64,000 nucleotides of DNA from an uncultured Elusimicrobiales bacterium (GTDB lineage Bacteria; Elusimicrobiota; Elusimicrobia; Elusimicrobiales; Elusimicrobiaceae). This document shows positions 50,409 to 58,874 of this stretch, in pieces; positions within the stretch are counted from its first letter, which is position 1; each line of letters opens with the position of its first letter. Under the pieces are notes generated by a model. The model saw nothing but the letters and a program-made list of their open reading frames with translations. It was not told where the DNA came from and ran no database searches. Location: contig CAKUKI010000004.1 of NCBI GenBank assembly GCA_934662565.1, positions 1 to 64,000 on the forward strand, in the 5' to 3' direction. Position numbers and translations under genes: made by a program.

Positions 50409-51079
50409 TTTTGTAATTTAGCCAATTCCTTGGTAAAACTTTTTACTAGCCCCCGCGCCACATAATCCGCGGCGGATAAAGCACTGGAGCTTTCCGCATC
50501 ATCAGAACCAATCCAAACCACTTCGCCGGTTTGCACATCCACCAGTTTGGCTATTACGCCCACTTGTGCATTAATGGTGTATTCCTGCGGGGCCGTTTGG
50601 CTGGAGTGCGATACCTGCGTACCCACTTGGCGCGTATAAGCGGCATAAGAGCCGTCCGGCATTTGCATGACGTCTTGCTTATATACGGGGCGGCTTTCTG
50701 TGCGGCGGGTGGATACCAGTGCCAGTTCTTTGCGCGTAGGCGTGTAAGATGTCACTTCCCCTAAGAGCAGTACATCCACCCCCAAAATTTGCCCAATCTG
50801 GCGGGTGGTTTCCGGCGATAAATACCCAGACACCGCAATATTGTGTTCCTTGAGTACGCTTTCCAACTGGGCGCGCTCCACTACCTTAAATCCGGCATTA
50901 ATTAAATATTTGGCAAACAGGTTTTCCACCCCTTGCATAGAAGACCAGCTGCTCTCAAACGCCATGACCCCAATGCGGTTCATTTGGGTAAAGTCGTACG
51001 AGCGGCTAATCACCGTGCGCGGGGTGCACCCGCAAGCCACCAGACAAAAAGCTAAGAAACACAAACAAAATTTCCTCAT
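50405..51079 (-). CDS. CsgG/LpoB-like lipoprotein
   Basis: A 224-aa lipoprotein with signal MRKFCLCFLAFCLVACGC. The body resembles the CsgG superfamily: IGVMAFESSWSSMQGVENLFAKYLINAGFKVVERAQLESVLKEHN, then GQILGVDVLLLGEVTSYT and LVDVQTGEVVWIGSDDAESS, the usual 'R-L-x-x-L' and 'G-A-D-x-V-L-x-G' pattern. Relatives include curli-channel subunits and outer-membrane assembly factors; no curli genes are nearby, so function stays open. TATAAT lies 6 nt before the ATG and no ribosome-binding site is present. Confidence 0.75.
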   Translation of the reverse strand: MRKFCLCFLAFCLVACGCTPRTVISRSYDFTQMNRIGVMAFESSWSSMQGVENLFAKYLINAGFKVVERAQLESVLKEHNIAVSGYLSPETTRQIGQILGVDVLLLGEVTSYTPTRKELALVSTRRTESRPVYKQDVMQMPDGSYAAYTRQVGTQVSHSSQTAPQEYTINAQVGVIAKLVDVQTGEVVWIGSDDAESSSALSAADYVARGLVKSFTKELAKLQK

Positions 51080-51085
51080 ATCTTC

Positions 51086-51091
51086 ATTATA
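51086..51091 (-). promoter_or_regulatory. -10 box of the CsgG-like gene, leaderless spacing
   Basis: TATAAT on the minus strand, 6 nt before the ATG at 51079, so the mRNA would begin at or near the A of the start codon. Confidence 0.6.
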
Positions 51092-51151
51092 TAATTTTTG
51101 CGCCGAAGCGCAGGAAAAGAAAAGTATAATATGTATATGAAGGAGTTTTAC

Positions 51152-51742
51152 ATGAACGAACAGTTGTTTAACCAAAAAGCCGGACAAATCAAATTTTTTC
51201 TGACGGATGTAGACGGCGTAATGACGGATAGTTCTTTAAGTTTTTTTACGGATGAAGCTGGGAAAACACACGAAATTAAACATTTTGAATCGTTAGACGG
51301 CATGGGGCTAATGTTCCTAAAATACTGCGGTATCCGCACGGGGATTATCTCCCGCGGCAACAGCCCCACCTTGGAATTTTGGGCCAACATCTTAAATATG
51401 GACGTCCTCTATTACAACGTAGCCAACAAGCAACTAGCCTTGAACGATTTACAAGCCACTTATCACATTGCCCCGCAGGAAACCGCGTTTGTGGGGGATG
51501 ATATTATAGACCTAGGGGTATTAAAGCGCGTGGGGCTCCCGCTAAGCGTGCTAAACGGGGTAGAAGAAACCAAACAGGCCGCCTTATATGTGACCCAAAA
51601 ACACGGTGGGCACGGCGCGGTGCGGGAAATTGCCGAAAAAATCCTCAAAGCACGCGGCCAATGGCAACAGGTAGTGCAAGATGTGCAAAGTGGTGTTTTT
51701 AAGTTGCCGCCCCCGCAACTGCGCATTGTACGCGGTTTATAA
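51152..51742 (+). CDS. kdsC: KdsC-like phosphatase (Kdo 8-phosphate)
   Basis: HAD-superfamily phosphatase of the YrbI/KdsC group acting on Kdo 8-phosphate in LPS core synthesis, 196 aa. FFLTDVDGVMTD carries the nucleophile Asp and the HAD acid/base Asp; RTGIISRGNSPTLEFWA and AFVGDDIIDLGVLKRVGLPLSV are the later HAD motifs. The chosen ATG has AAGGAG 5 nt upstream, and TATAAT lies about 20 nt earlier. A Kdo pathway implies a lipopolysaccharide outer membrane. Confidence 0.87.
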   Translation: MNEQLFNQKAGQIKFFLTDVDGVMTDSSLSFFTDEAGKTHEIKHFESLDGMGLMFLKYCGIRTGIISRGNSPTLEFWANILNMDVLYYNVANKQLALNDLQATYHIAPQETAFVGDDIIDLGVLKRVGLPLSVLNGVEETKQAALYVTQKHGGHGAVREIAEKILKARGQWQQVVQDVQSGVFKLPPPQLRIVRGL

Positions 51743-51806
51743 ATGTATTGTAAAAGATTTCCAAAACAGATACAATAAAATTACTTTACTCACACAAAGG
51801 AGCTGT

Positions 51807-52457
51807 ATGAAAAAATTATTTTTGTTGTTTGTTTTAGCGGCTTTGCCCGCTGCCGCGTTTGCTAAAGACGCGTACGCCGAATATTACGGCTTGGAAGAAT
51901 ATGGGCTGCGCAACAATACCACCCGCGTAGAATTTTACGGCGGCGTGGCCGAACCCCAAGACAACTGGGACCACAACGGCCAGACGGTGGAAATCGGCAA
52001 GACTGGTTTTTCTGCCGGCTTAGCGTTTGTACGCAACATTGGGTCTTATTTATCCATTGGGTTGGACGGCAACTACTCCGGCTTTGCCACCAGCGATAAG
52101 TTTAACGCGGGCTCTCAACAGGCCAAATATAACTCCGGCATTGCTACGGGCATGATTATCGGGCGGCTCAATTTATTTCCGTCCCAACCTACCCGCTTGT
52201 ACGGTACCGCCGGTGCCGGTGTGGGCCACATGTTCACGCGCGAAAAATGGGACGACGGCTCCCACGATACCGTCAATAGCACCAGCTGGGCCGGTATGAT
52301 TGGCGCCGGGTTGGAATTTGATATTGATGACTCCATTATTTTTGGGGTGGAAGGCCGCTACAACTTAATTGATTTGCAAAGCAAATACAGTGATGCTTTT
52401 GGCAAAAACCGCTACCACTTTTTAAGCGCTATGCTTAAAATCGGTTGCCGTTTTTAA
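51807..52457 (+). CDS. Outer-membrane beta-barrel protein
   Basis: A 216-aa protein with signal peptide MKKLFLLFVLAALPAAAFA. Strand segments alternate (RVEFYGGVAEPQDNW, KTGFSAGLAFVRNIGSYLSIGLDGNYSG) and the C-terminus ends in a Phe (FLSAMLKIGCRF), as for barrels. A strong AAAGGAG precedes the ATG, with an own promoter region. It shares layout and end signature with 45965..46642, suggesting paralogs. Substrate or role cannot be inferred. Confidence 0.8.
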   Translation: MKKLFLLFVLAALPAAAFAKDAYAEYYGLEEYGLRNNTTRVEFYGGVAEPQDNWDHNGQTVEIGKTGFSAGLAFVRNIGSYLSIGLDGNYSGFATSDKFNAGSQQAKYNSGIATGMIIGRLNLFPSQPTRLYGTAGAGVGHMFTREKWDDGSHDTVNSTSWAGMIGAGLEFDIDDSIIFGVEGRYNLIDLQSKYSDAFGKNRYHFLSAMLKIGCRF

Positions 52458-52477
52458 GCTTTGCAAATGCTTTTTTA

Positions 52478-52510
52478 CCCGCCGCCCCTTAAAACGGGCG
52501 GCGTTTTTTT
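52478..52510 (+). terminator. Terminator after the barrel gene
   Basis: GCCGCCC/GGGCGGC stem followed by GTTTTTTT. Confidence 0.85.
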
Positions 52511-52532
52511 CGGCCCGCAGGATGCGTTCCTG

Positions 52533-52561
52533 TTGCGCTCCCCGTGCGCGTTTGCTATGAT
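52533..52561 (+). promoter_or_regulatory. Promoter of mgtC-like gene, leaderless spacing
   Basis: -35 TTGCGC (52533..52538), 17-nt spacer, -10 TATGAT (52556..52561), ATG 6 nt later. Confidence 0.65.
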
Positions 52562-52567
52562 ACATTT

Positions 52568-53197
52568 ATGGAAGATATTTTAACCAAAGTGGTTTTATCC
52601 TTAATTTTAGGCGGGGTACTGGGTATGGAACGCCAATACCACGATAAACCCGCCGGCTATGCCACCAACTGTTTGATTTGTTTGGGGGCCACCTTATTTA
52701 CCATACTTTCCCAATATATGGGCGACCAAGGGGGAGACCCCGGCCGTATTGCCGCCCAGATAGTGACGGGCGTGGGGTTTATTGGTGCGGGCTCTATTTT
52801 GCGTGACGGAAATAAAATTTCCGGCCTGACCACCGCCGCCGGAGTATGGCTGGTGGCGGCTATCGGCATGGCGGTAGGATATGGGGAATATGTACTGGCC
52901 TCCGTATTTGCCTCTTCCATAATGCTCGTGCAGTTGGGTGTGCGCAAAACCATCAAACTGCTAGAATTTGTTAAACATTACGATACCATTTATCTGGTCT
53001 GCACCCCCAAATGGGCGGTGGTGGACGATATTTGCCGCAAAATTGAACGGCAGCATATTTCCATCCTTAAACAAGAAGTGACCAAACAAGACAATTTTTT
53101 TGCCGTATCCATTACGGCTACTTTTACCGGACGGGAATTTTACAAAATTACTAAAGAATTATTAGAAATGCCGGACGTAAAATCCCTTTACAAATAG
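52568..53197 (+). CDS. MgtC/SapB-family membrane protein
   Basis: Inner-membrane protein of the MgtC/YhiD family, 209 aa. LSLILGGVLGMERQYHDKPAGYATNCLICLGATLFTILS and GFIGAGSILRDGNKISGLTTAAGVWLVAAIGMAVGYG are the conserved core, with about four membrane helices; the C-terminal cytoplasmic ACT-like domain (DTIYLVCTPKWAVVDDICRKIERQHI) follows. Some relatives tune ATP synthase or magnesium homeostasis; the role here is not known. The ATG has a perfect-spaced -10 box 6 nt upstream. Confidence 0.88.
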   Translation: MEDILTKVVLSLILGGVLGMERQYHDKPAGYATNCLICLGATLFTILSQYMGDQGGDPGRIAAQIVTGVGFIGAGSILRDGNKISGLTTAAGVWLVAAIGMAVGYGEYVLASVFASSIMLVQLGVRKTIKLLEFVKHYDTIYLVCTPKWAVVDDICRKIERQHISILKQEVTKQDNFFAVSITATFTGREFYKITKELLEMPDVKSLYK

Positions 53198-53207
53198 GAG
53201 CGCCTTT

Positions 53208-54245
53208 ATGGCCGATGACCGTATACCGCTGACCAATATTCCCTTACAATATCAACCTTTTTTGCCTGCTTTGCAGGCCGCCGTACACTCCACCGCAACG
53301 GACAACTCCGCAATTACCCGTTTTGAAAATACCTTTGCTGATTTAATGGGCGTAGGCCATGCCATTGCCTGCGCCGGAGCGGACGTTGCTTTGCAAATGG
53401 CCGTTGAGGCCGCCGGCATTCAAGCCGGAGATGAAATTATTACTTCGCCTTTCAACCGTTTGACGCACGCGCTGCCGCATATTTCTTGGGTGTTTGCAGA
53501 TGTGTGCGCAGATACCTTAAATTTGGATGCGCACGACGTAGAACGCCACCTCACTAAAAAAACAAAAGCCATTATGCCCGTGCATACCTTCGGCTATCCG
53601 GCCGATATGGAAGCCCTTATGCACCTAGCCAACGAACATGGCTTGCAAGTGTTTGAAAACTGCGTACAAGCCCCTCTGGCCGAGGCCGACGGTGTGCGGG
53701 TGGGCAGTATTGGCGATATGGGTATTTTTGGCTTTACTCCGGCACTGGCCTTGGGGCAAAATACGCCCGCCGGATGTGTGATTACCAACGACGATGCTTT
53801 GGCTCAAAAAACCCGCCGGATTTTGGCGCAAAATGTGGCTTTTCAAATGCCCGCCATGCAGGCCGCACTGTTGCAAAACCTCGTGCCGCAAGCCGTAGAA
53901 AACTGGATTGAAAGCCGCCAAAAAGCCGCCGCGTGGTATGCTGAAGGCCTTGCCGGTGTGCCGGTGCAGCTTGCGCCTGTTCCGCCGGCGGAGGTCAGCC
54001 CCACTTATACTGCCTATGCTTTGCGCGCAGACCGCGCCGCAGAATTAAAGGCTTTTTTGGCAAAACACCACATAGAGGCCGCTTTGGCGTTTGACGGTTT
54101 TTCCATTCCGCCAACGCTACCATGCGCCCGCCAAGCCCTGCAGGAAACGCTTTTACTGCCCATGTTCCCCAACATCACCCCAGAGCAAGTGGAGCGCGTG
54201 TGCGAAACCGTGCGTGATTTTTACGAAGAAGACGCCACCTTATAA
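53208..54245 (+). CDS. DegT/DnrJ/EryC1-fold protein with degenerate PLP site
   Basis: A 345-aa protein aligned over its whole length with sugar aminotransferases of the DegT/DnrJ/EryC1 (ArnB) family. Fold motifs persist: HAIACAGADVALQMAV, DEIITSPFNRLTHAL, VHTFGYPADMEAL and LLLPMFPNITPEQVERV. The Schiff-base Lys of the usual FSF..K motif is Leu180 (FGFTPAL), and the PLP-ring Asp after the Glu (normally ED..) is Asn151 (ENC). The conserved EGG is TPA. It should not make a standard internal aldimine, so it is probably non-catalytic, e.g. sensory or structural. 10 nt after the mgtC-like gene. Confidence 0.8.
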   Translation: MADDRIPLTNIPLQYQPFLPALQAAVHSTATDNSAITRFENTFADLMGVGHAIACAGADVALQMAVEAAGIQAGDEIITSPFNRLTHALPHISWVFADVCADTLNLDAHDVERHLTKKTKAIMPVHTFGYPADMEALMHLANEHGLQVFENCVQAPLAEADGVRVGSIGDMGIFGFTPALALGQNTPAGCVITNDDALAQKTRRILAQNVAFQMPAMQAALLQNLVPQAVENWIESRQKAAAWYAEGLAGVPVQLAPVPPAEVSPTYTAYALRADRAAELKAFLAKHHIEAALAFDGFSIPPTLPCARQALQETLLLPMFPNITPEQVERVCETVRDFYEEDATL

Positions 54246-54248
54246 ACC

Positions 54249-54276
54249 AAAACCCGCCGGACAGGCGGGTTTTTTT
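54249..54276. terminator. Terminator between the DegT-fold and zinc-ribbon genes
   Basis: AAACCCGCC/GGCGGGTTT stem flanked by A- and T-tracts. Confidence 0.85.
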
Positions 54277-54291
54277 ATGTTCAGCCTATAT

Positions 54292-54564
54292 TTATTGTTT
54301 GCGCCAACGCTTGAGGCACGGCAACACATTACGCATCATGTCGTGCGCTTCCCGCGCAGTCAGCTCCGGATGCGCCTGCAACATAAAAGGCACGCAGGTA
54401 GCAATCATTTCTTCCATGGTTAAATCGGCCGTAAAATCCCCATTTTTATAACAATAAATGCAGTATTCCGTATTGGGGGAGCCGTCCTCGTTTGTTCCTA
54501 ACATGCTTGCATCCACCAGCGGCAGGCCGCAGCTTTGGCAAAAAGTAAGTTTTGTTTCTTTCAT
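54292..54564 (-). CDS. Putative zinc-ribbon protein
   Basis: A 90-aa protein opening with a zinc-ribbon (CQSCGLPLVDASMLGTNEDGSPNTEYCIYCYKNGDF; two CxxC pairs). The C-terminal helical part (EEMIATCVPFMLQAHPELTAREAHDMMRNVLPCLKRW) matches small bacterial zinc-ribbon proteins found in many gut bacteria, of unknown role. No membrane segment or signal peptide. It is a single-gene minus-strand unit ending at the shared terminator. Confidence 0.8.
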   Translation of the reverse strand: MKETKLTFCQSCGLPLVDASMLGTNEDGSPNTEYCIYCYKNGDFTADLTMEEMIATCVPFMLQAHPELTAREAHDMMRNVLPCLKRWRKQ

Positions 54565-54927
54565 ACAACAAGTATATCAAAATTAAGGAGCCGCTAAAAA
54601 ATGTGGCAACCCCCTTTGATTTAGAGTTAGGAAACCTAACATTTAACAGCAAAATAGCTATCTTTGAATGATTTTCCGCAAAAAAATGCGTATCAGCCGC
54701 TAAAAGTTAAAAAGTCCTCGTCGGAGAAAACCGTTTTCTTCCAAAAATACCGCTATTTTTGATTTTTTTATTTTTTACATAATTGTACTAGCAAAATAAC
54801 TAAAAATAAAAATTTACCGCTATTTTAATCAAAAGCAAGGTTTTTAAGCCTTTTTACACGGCCCTATAACAAAAAACCCGAAGGCGGGGCCTCGGGTTCT
54901 GTTAAAAACAACGGTTTTTAGACTTTT
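54565..54927. other. AT-rich gap with hairpins, no gene seen
   Basis: No plausible ORF. It holds GTTAGG/CCTAAC with AAA loop (54626..54640), an imperfect GGAGAAAAC/GTTTTCTTCC hairpin and two similar ACCGCTATTTT motifs in A/T runs. The parB terminator is at its right end. I see no known RNA family; regulatory or sRNA content is possible. Confidence 0.4.
54871..54899 (-). terminator. Terminator of the lepB-parA-parB transcript
   Basis: AACCCGAGG/CCTTCGGGTT-type stem followed on the minus strand by TTTTT. Confidence 0.8.
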
Positions 54928-55806
54928 TTATTTTTTTAAGCGCGCGGCAATTATATCCAGTTCATCCAAAGAATGATAATGAATCACCAGCGTGCCTTTT
55001 TTAACATTTTTACCGCATTTAATTTCAACTTTAGTGCCTAACGCGGTTTGGAGTTCATTTTCAAAAGACACCACTTCCACCGGTTTAGCCGCTTTAACGG
55101 GCTTTCCGGCCGGAGCCATTAGGGCGCGGGCGGCATCTTCCGCTTGGCGGACGGAAAGTTTATTTTTTTGCAAGCGGGCAAACAAGACCGCCTGTTTGGA
55201 CGGGTCCGACACCATTAACAAGGCTTTTCCGTGGCCTTCGCTAATTGTGCCGTCTTGCAATGCTTGTTGGATTTCCGCCGGCAATTCCAACAGTCTTAAC
55301 GCGTTGGAAACCGCCGCTTTGGATTTACCGCAATAAGAAGCCAAATCCGTTTGGGTCACTTCAAACTTATTCATTAAACTTTTGTAGCCCAACGCGGTTT
55401 CTATGGGGTTTAAGTCCTCGCGCTGGATGTTTTCAATCAAGGCCAAGGCGCACATTTGTTTATCGTCCAAATGTTTATGGATAATGGCTTCAATTTCCGT
55501 TAGGCCCGCCAACTGGCTGGCACGGAAACGCCGTTCCCCCACCACAATTTCATATTTATCTAATCCCGCATCATACACTACCACAATCGGCTGGGTCAGG
55601 CCGTGTTCCTTAATAGATTGGGCCAGTTCAGCCAGTTTTTCATCATTAAATACACGGCGCGGCTGAAAGCGGTTCGGTACAATTTTAGATATGGCAATTT
55701 TGGCTACGGTGTTTTCCCCTCCGGCCAGCGGAGCGGGATTTTCCACCATTTCACGGGTTTGCTGCAACAAGGCGCCAAGACCTTTTCCTAAAGCTTGTCT
55801 GGACAT
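54928..55806 (-). CDS. parB: Chromosome partitioning protein ParB
   Basis: CTP-dependent DNA clamp that loads at parS and helps segregate the origin, 292 aa. ALGKGLGALLQ at the start, then the ParB/Srx domain with IVPNRFQPRRVFNDEKLAELAQSIKEHGLTQPIVV and VVGERRFRASQLAGL. The helix-turn-helix (VTQTDLASYCGKSKAAVSNALRLLELP) and EGHGKALL follow. Three matching parS sites lie nearby. parA precedes with 3 nt between. Confidence 0.95.
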   Translation of the reverse strand: MSRQALGKGLGALLQQTREMVENPAPLAGGENTVAKIAISKIVPNRFQPRRVFNDEKLAELAQSIKEHGLTQPIVVVYDAGLDKYEIVVGERRFRASQLAGLTEIEAIIHKHLDDKQMCALALIENIQREDLNPIETALGYKSLMNKFEVTQTDLASYCGKSKAAVSNALRLLELPAEIQQALQDGTISEGHGKALLMVSDPSKQAVLFARLQKNKLSVRQAEDAARALMAPAGKPVKAAKPVEVVSFENELQTALGTKVEIKCGKNVKKGTLVIHYHSLDELDIIAARLKK

Positions 55807-55809
55807 TTA

Positions 55810-56643
55810 TTATCCTCCAAAATCATAATTACAGGCAGACTGACCTGCCATTAAGGCTTCTTTATAGCCGGAAACATCCGCCCCGCGGCGGGTTAAAAAT
55901 TCGGCCGCCAAATCCACATACGCGGCGGCACCGCGGCAGACAGGGTCATAGTCAAAAATAGATTGCCCAAAGCTGGGGGCTTCGGCCAAGCGGATATTGC
56001 GCGGAATGGGGGTTTTATATACCTTTTCCCCAAAGAATTGGCTAACTTCTTGAAATACCTGTTTAGAAAGGTTCATACGCGCATCAAACATAGTTAAAAT
56101 GCCGCCGTCCAGCTTCAAACGCGGGTTTAAGAATTGTTTAATTTTGCTAATAGTGGTCATAAAATGGGCCAACCCTTCCATAGCGTAATATTCACACTGA
56201 ACGGGTGTAATAACGGAATCCGCCGCCATTAACGCATTTAAGGTTAATAAGCCCAAAGAGGGCGGGCAGTCTATTAAAATAAAGTTATACATCTTGCGCA
56301 GTGGGTTCAAGACATCTGCCAGCATATTTTCCCGCCCGCGCACGTTTACCAGTTCCACTTCCGCACCGGCCAAATTTTTGCAAGCGGGCAACACATCTAA
56401 CAGCTCATTAGAAGTTTGGTGTACCACATCTTGAAAAGCGGCTGTTTTAGTAAGCAGATGATAGACGGATTTTTCCCCGTCTTTTAACATTACCCCAAGG
56501 CCGGAACCGGCGTTGCCCTGCGGGTCAAAATCCACCAACAATACATTCTGCCCCAGCATAGCCAAGGCATACGCCAAATTAATAGACGTTGTGGTTTTGC
56601 CCACGCCGCCTTTTTGGTTGGCAATACAAACTATTTCTCCCAT
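55810..56643 (-). CDS. parA: Chromosome partitioning ATPase ParA (Soj)
   Basis: Walker-type ATPase that drives origin segregation with ParB, 277 aa. The deviant P-loop is IANQKGGVGKTTTSINLAYAL, with VLLVDFDPQGNAGSGLG and ILIDCPPSLGLLTLNALMAAD following. A conserved KTPIPRNIRLAEAPSFGQSIFDYDP motif marks the chromosomal Soj type. GGAGG lies upstream of the ATG. ParAB beside lepB and near dnaA is a frequent origin-proximal arrangement. Confidence 0.95.
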   Translation of the reverse strand: MGEIVCIANQKGGVGKTTTSINLAYALAMLGQNVLLVDFDPQGNAGSGLGVMLKDGEKSVYHLLTKTAAFQDVVHQTSNELLDVLPACKNLAGAEVELVNVRGRENMLADVLNPLRKMYNFILIDCPPSLGLLTLNALMAADSVITPVQCEYYAMEGLAHFMTTISKIKQFLNPRLKLDGGILTMFDARMNLSKQVFQEVSQFFGEKVYKTPIPRNIRLAEAPSFGQSIFDYDPVCRGAAAYVDLAAEFLTRRGADVSGYKEALMAGQSACNYDFGG

Positions 56644-56712
56644 GAAATCCTCCGTATATTATGTATATTAAACCATAAAAATAAGCACTAAATCAATGCG
56701 TATAAATAAAAA

Positions 56713-56728
56713 GTTTTCACGTGGAAAC
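56713..56728. promoter_or_regulatory. parS site 1
   Basis: GTTTTCACGTGGAAAC, centred on the parS core CACGTG; one position breaks the palindrome. Lies in the parA upstream region. Confidence 0.8.
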
Positions 56729-56742
56729 CCCATTATCAGGTT

Positions 56743-56758
56743 GTTTTCACGTGAAAAC
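56743..56758. promoter_or_regulatory. parS site 2
   Basis: GTTTTCACGTGAAAAC, a perfect 16-bp palindrome, 14 nt from site 1. Confidence 0.85.
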
Positions 56759-56772
56759 TATACTATAAAAAT

Positions 56773-57741
56773 CTATTTAATAATACGCCAGCGGGAAACC
56801 GGCCAATGGATAAACCACGCTTTTCCTTTAATGTTTTCCCGCGGTACCGGGCCCCAAAAGCGGGAATCACAAGAATTATCGCGGTTATCCCCCATCACAA
56901 AATAAGTATTTTCAGGCACAATTACCGGCCCAAAATTATCCCGCAACTCCATACCTAATTCATTATCTAAACGGTGGGTTTTCCACAAGGCTTGATATTC
57001 TTCCATATCATATTCACCTTCTTTAGCTACACGCTCCAATTCTTCGTAGCGTTCATAAGGTTGTTGGGGTAGTTCTGTATCATTAAGCCACACACGCCCT
57101 TGCCGCACTTCCACTTTATCCCCCGCCATACCAATTACGCGCTTTACAAAATCTTTCCCGTACTGCAACCCCCCACAGTTAATTTGGTCTTTTTGGGTAG
57201 CCGGAAAGGTAAAAATAACAATATCTTCCCGCTCAATATCCTTAAAAGGTGCTAAATGTTTTTTAGTAAACGGAATTTTGAACCCATAAATAGCTTTATT
57301 TACAAATAAATGGTCCCCTATCAGCAAGGTATTTTCCATAGATGCAGACGGAATTTTGAACGCCTGTACCAAAAAGAACATAACTAAAGAGGCCACAAAT
57401 CCGGCAAAATAAACTGTATTAGCCCAATCCAAATCTTCTTTCATTATTTTTTGCTGGCGCGGAGTATCCGCTTGTAAGGCTTTTTTATAACCATACACCG
57501 CCAACCCCAGCGTAATTACGCAGGCGGCGCATTTCTTCCAAACTGGAACAGGCATTAAACCGCCCTCGCCCATAATAAATGCCAGTACCCACCACACACA
57601 ACTTAAAATAATAACCGTAAATAAAGTATGCCACCAAGCAAAACTCCGGCGCGAGCTAATTTTTTCCCGCCGTTTTAACCACCGCGTCAACCAAGTAAAT
57701 GCGTACATTACACACGCCGCAACAAACAATCTTTGTTCCAT
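56773..57741 (-). CDS. lepB: Signal peptidase I
   Basis: Membrane serine protease that cleaves Sec signal peptides, 322 aa. Several hydrophobic N-terminal segments, then the catalytic Ser134 in KIPSASMENTLLIGDHL. The general-base Lys200 is in DFVKRVIGMAGDKVEVR, and the C-terminal GDNRDNSCDSRFWGPVPRENIKGKAWFIHWP is diagnostic. GAGG is 7 nt upstream of the ATG. parS sites flank it on both sides. Confidence 0.95.
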   Translation of the reverse strand: MEQRLFVAACVMYAFTWLTRWLKRREKISSRRSFAWWHTLFTVIILSCVWWVLAFIMGEGGLMPVPVWKKCAACVITLGLAVYGYKKALQADTPRQQKIMKEDLDWANTVYFAGFVASLVMFFLVQAFKIPSASMENTLLIGDHLFVNKAIYGFKIPFTKKHLAPFKDIEREDIVIFTFPATQKDQINCGGLQYGKDFVKRVIGMAGDKVEVRQGRVWLNDTELPQQPYERYEELERVAKEGEYDMEEYQALWKTHRLDNELGMELRDNFGPVIVPENTYFVMGDNRDNSCDSRFWGPVPRENIKGKAWFIHWPVSRWRIIK

Positions 57742-57758
57742 AGATACCTCTTTAATAA

Positions 57759-57774
57759 GTTTTCACGTGGAAAC
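57759..57774. promoter_or_regulatory. parS site 3
   Basis: GTTTTCACGTGGAAAC, identical to site 1, immediately upstream of lepB between lepB and the glycosyltransferase gene. Confidence 0.8.
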
Positions 57775-58868
57775 TATCCCACTAATTTTTCATAAATCTT
57801 TTTATATGCCTGCTGATTATCAATCAGTTTTTGTTCGGCAATTTGTAAGGCGCGCTCCCCCATTTTTTTGCGTAAAGGTTCATTTTCGGCCAACTCCGTC
57901 ATTACGCAACAAAGTAAGGTACTGTCTTCCGGCTTACAAATAAATCCGCTTTGGCCATGCTCCACAAAACGGGGGATATCCCCCACGTGGGTCACTAATG
58001 CCGGCAACCCCGCCGCCATAGATTCCAACAAAGCAAGCGGCAAACTTTCCACATTAGAGCTTAACACAAACACATCCGCGCCCGATAAAAACGCGCTGAC
58101 ATCTGCTTGCTGCCCCTCCAAAATAACCTTATCGGTTAAATCGTTAGAGATTATAAAAAGTTCTATGTTCTCCCGCGCGGGGCCATCCCCCACCAACACT
58201 AAACGCGCCAGCGGATGTTTAGAAAGCATCTGCTTAAATGCTTTTAATAACATGATATGGTTCTTTTCCGGCGATAAACGCGCCACACAAATAAATACGG
58301 TTTCCCGCAAAGAAACCCCCCACTTGGTGCGCACCGTTTGGCGTTTTTCAAAATTACGCGCAAAATGCTTGCGGTCTATACTGTTAGGCAGTAAATATAC
58401 TTTACTTTTAAGATATTTTTGCCGCCCAATTAAGTATTGTGCCGTGGATAACGATTCCGCAAAAGAAATGGTATCCAAACTTTTTAAGGTCCTATCCACC
58501 GCCCGCCACAAATACGGCTGGCGCGACATATCAAAATGAGGGGTAGTCACTAACGTAAATTTACAAGTATAGCGCACCAAACGGCATAATTCTATGGCGC
58601 TATACAACATAGCGTGCACAATATCCGGCTGAAAAGTTTTAATAATTTGCCTTAACCGGCCTATTTGGCCCAGTGTAGGCATACGCCGCATATTTAGGCT
58701 ATCTACCTGAATGCCTTTTTTAATTAATTGGTTAGCCACCGCACCCGCAGTATGTAAAGAAACCACCCGCACTTCGGCTTGGTGTTCTTTCATATACTGC
58801 GCCAACTGTGCCATGGCTTGTTCGGCCCCGCCTACACAAGTAGTGGTAATGACATATAAAATTTTCAT
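57774..58868 (-). CDS. Glycosyltransferase family 4 (GT-B)
   Basis: Retaining glycosyltransferase of GT-B fold, 364 aa. N-terminal VITTTCVGGAEQAMAQLAQYM is the acceptor-side GGAE motif; VARLSPEKNHIMLLKAFKQML, LVLVGDGPARENIE and the donor-binding motif GADVFVLSSNVESLPLALLESMAAGLPALVT are typical. Donor and acceptor unknown; LPS or surface polysaccharide is plausible. ATG at 58868 follows TATAAT by 6 nt. Confidence 0.85.
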   Translation of the reverse strand: MKILYVITTTCVGGAEQAMAQLAQYMKEHQAEVRVVSLHTAGAVANQLIKKGIQVDSLNMRRMPTLGQIGRLRQIIKTFQPDIVHAMLYSAIELCRLVRYTCKFTLVTTPHFDMSRQPYLWRAVDRTLKSLDTISFAESLSTAQYLIGRQKYLKSKVYLLPNSIDRKHFARNFEKRQTVRTKWGVSLRETVFICVARLSPEKNHIMLLKAFKQMLSKHPLARLVLVGDGPARENIELFIISNDLTDKVILEGQQADVSAFLSGADVFVLSSNVESLPLALLESMAAGLPALVTHVGDIPRFVEHGQSGFICKPEDSTLLCCVMTELAENEPLRKKMGERALQIAEQKLIDNQQAYKKIYEKLVG

Positions 58869-58874
58869 ACAGTT

